Origin: Paraburkholderia sp. Ac-20340
GTDB lineage: Bacteria > Pseudomonadota > Gammaproteobacteria > Burkholderiales > Burkholderiaceae
DNA: 64,000 bases
Assembly: GCF_017104965.1 (NCBI RefSeq)
Contig: NZ_JAAGPR010000016.1
Span: 1-64,000 of the forward strand
Direction: 5' to 3'
In this document: positions 63,382 to 64,000 of the stretch, one piece after another
How positions within the stretch are numbered: position 1 is the first letter of the stretch
How the letters are laid out: each line of letters starts with the position of its first letter
The notes under the pieces: model-generated
Database searches by the model: none
Told to the model about the DNA's origin: nothing
Seen by the model: only the letters and a program-made list of their open reading frames with translations
Position numbers and translations under genes: made by a program

Positions 63382-63770
63382 GTGTTCGTGAGCGTTTTGG
63401 CCGGCCGAGCGTAGGCCGACGAAAAATTGTTGTCGTCGTTTTTTTCGTCTGCCAGAATTGGATACAATCCACTCAGTTATGGATATTCAGCTTGATCGGT
63501 TGTATCCGTCAATCTGTCCGTTCACTGTTGCTGCATCCTTGTCCGGAGACCCTATGGGATGTTGTAAGCGTCTGAAAAACAAACAAGTTTAGCGTATCCG
63601 CCCGGCCATCCCGAGGCCGTTGCGTGCGCAACGGTTTTAGGGTCGCAGCGTCGAGCACGCTGCCCGGCTCCAGTCGATTCACCCCTGCGCTTGAAGGTCC
63701 ACCGCGTGTCGGCACGCGGTGCGGGCCCGCTCGCGCCATGAAAAACGTAGAACGTGAGGAGAGAACCAAG
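63382..63770. other. Divergent intergenic region between gntR and the LivK-type gene
   Basis: 389 bases. The first 130 are A+T-rich and carry the repeated operator-like motif (63459-63507). The remainder is a long leader before the binding-protein start; no gene or RNA was recognised in it. Confidence 0.5.
63459..63507. promoter_or_regulatory. Candidate GntR operators (GGATACAA inverted pair)
   Basis: TGGATACAATCCA (63459-63471) is a perfect 13-base palindrome around ACA. A second copy of its core lies in inverse orientation, TTGTATCC (63500-63507), 32 bases after the first GGATACAA (63460-63467). Placed 80-125 bases upstream of gntR, the pair fits FCD-type GntR autoregulation. Confidence 0.6.
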
Positions 63771-64000
63771 ATGGCACGCAACACCCGCAGCAATACGATG
63801 AACACCACCCGCAACCCGAGCCTGCGCGCGCCCGCCCTGCTGGCGGCGCTGGCCGGCCTCTGGAGCGCCGGCGCGTTCGCCCAGGCCACCGATGTGAAGA
63901 TCGGCTTCGCGGCCCCGCTGACCGGCGGCCAGGCCCACTACGGCGCGGACTTCCGCAGCGGCGTGGAAATGGCGATCGAGGACGAAAACGCCACCAACCC
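63771..64000 (+). CDS. Branched-chain amino acid ABC transporter substrate-binding protein (LivK-like), 5' part
   Basis: Open from the ATG at 63771 to the window edge, 76 full codons. GAGGAGAG lies 9-10 bases upstream. A long signal peptide (hydrophobic core ALLAALAGLWSAGAFA, cleavage near AQA) is followed by TDVKIGFAAPLTGGQAHYG and SGVEMAIEDENA, the typical start of type I periplasmic binding proteins for leucine-type substrates. A Met at 63798 is an alternative start. The gene runs off the right edge. It is divergent from the GntR regulator. Confidence 0.88.
   Translation, partial: MARNTRSNTMNTTRNPSLRAPALLAALAGLWSAGAFAQATDVKIGFAAPLTGGQAHYGADFRSGVEMAIEDENATN

Overview
The window reads as chromosomal DNA from a Burkholderiaceae beta-proteobacterium, most like Paraburkholderia or Caballeronia. 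This rests on strongly G+C-rich coding sequence, two Burkholderia-type trimeric porins, DUF2968, DUF2917 and DUF4148 family genes, an MprF-AcvB pair, and the mixture of LysR, GntR and FUSC genes. No rRNA, tRNA, CRISPR array, integrase or transposase gene was seen. The assignment is from recognised protein families, not from a search.

Layout. 1-5.3 kb: the 3' part of a C-P lyase operon (phnH fragment, phnI, J, K, L, M), joined at about base 120 to an antisense piece of cysD. 5.7-9.5 kb: an amino-acid binding protein, an M14-type deacylase and a porin. 9.7-18.1 kb: glycogen phosphorylase, an MFS exporter, threonine aldolase, a LysM/LytM lipoprotein and several family-level hypotheticals. 18.1-20.1 kb: a GNAT toxin/DUF1778 antitoxin pair, then about 640 bases of low-complexity repeats with 20 CAA units, then a secreted DUF4148 protein. 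20.4-30.5 kb: gnd, a sirtuin, an SDR with its LysR regulator, DUF2252, gltS and a ketopantoate-reductase-family gene. 30.5-38.8 kb: an oxalate/formate module (oxlT, frc, a FAA-hydrolase-family enzyme, an unknown membrane protein) with two LysR genes and one GntR gene; one 16-base palindromic site stands in front of both frc and the gntR unit. 39.1-39.3 kb: a candidate small RNA with its own promoter and terminator. 39.3-46.0 kb: DUF2917, a second porin, mprF-acvB and a small cupin; the last two genes converge on a perfect 27-base inverted repeat holding both stop codons. 46.1-51.3 kb: ahpF, ahpC, a LysR/pirin divergent pair and DoxX.

The most interesting part is 51.5-56.0 kb. It is a compact A+T-rich islet of four co-directional genes: an alpha-keto acid C-methyltransferase (2-ketoarginine methyltransferase-like), a class I/II aminotransferase, an ATP-grasp ligase and an EamA exporter. 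Together they suggest synthesis and export of a beta-methylated amino acid joined to a second amino acid or amine, possibly an antimetabolite dipeptide. Substrate and product cannot be read from the sequence.

56.1-64 kb returns to G+C-rich housekeeping and accessory genes: a class III aminotransferase, a FUSC protein, a rubredoxin with an N-terminal extension, a LuxR-type regulator, a nitrilase-family hydrolase and an APC permease (a likely nitrogen-compound uptake module). Last come a GntR regulator and the start of a divergent LivK-type binding protein, with a repeated operator-like motif between them.
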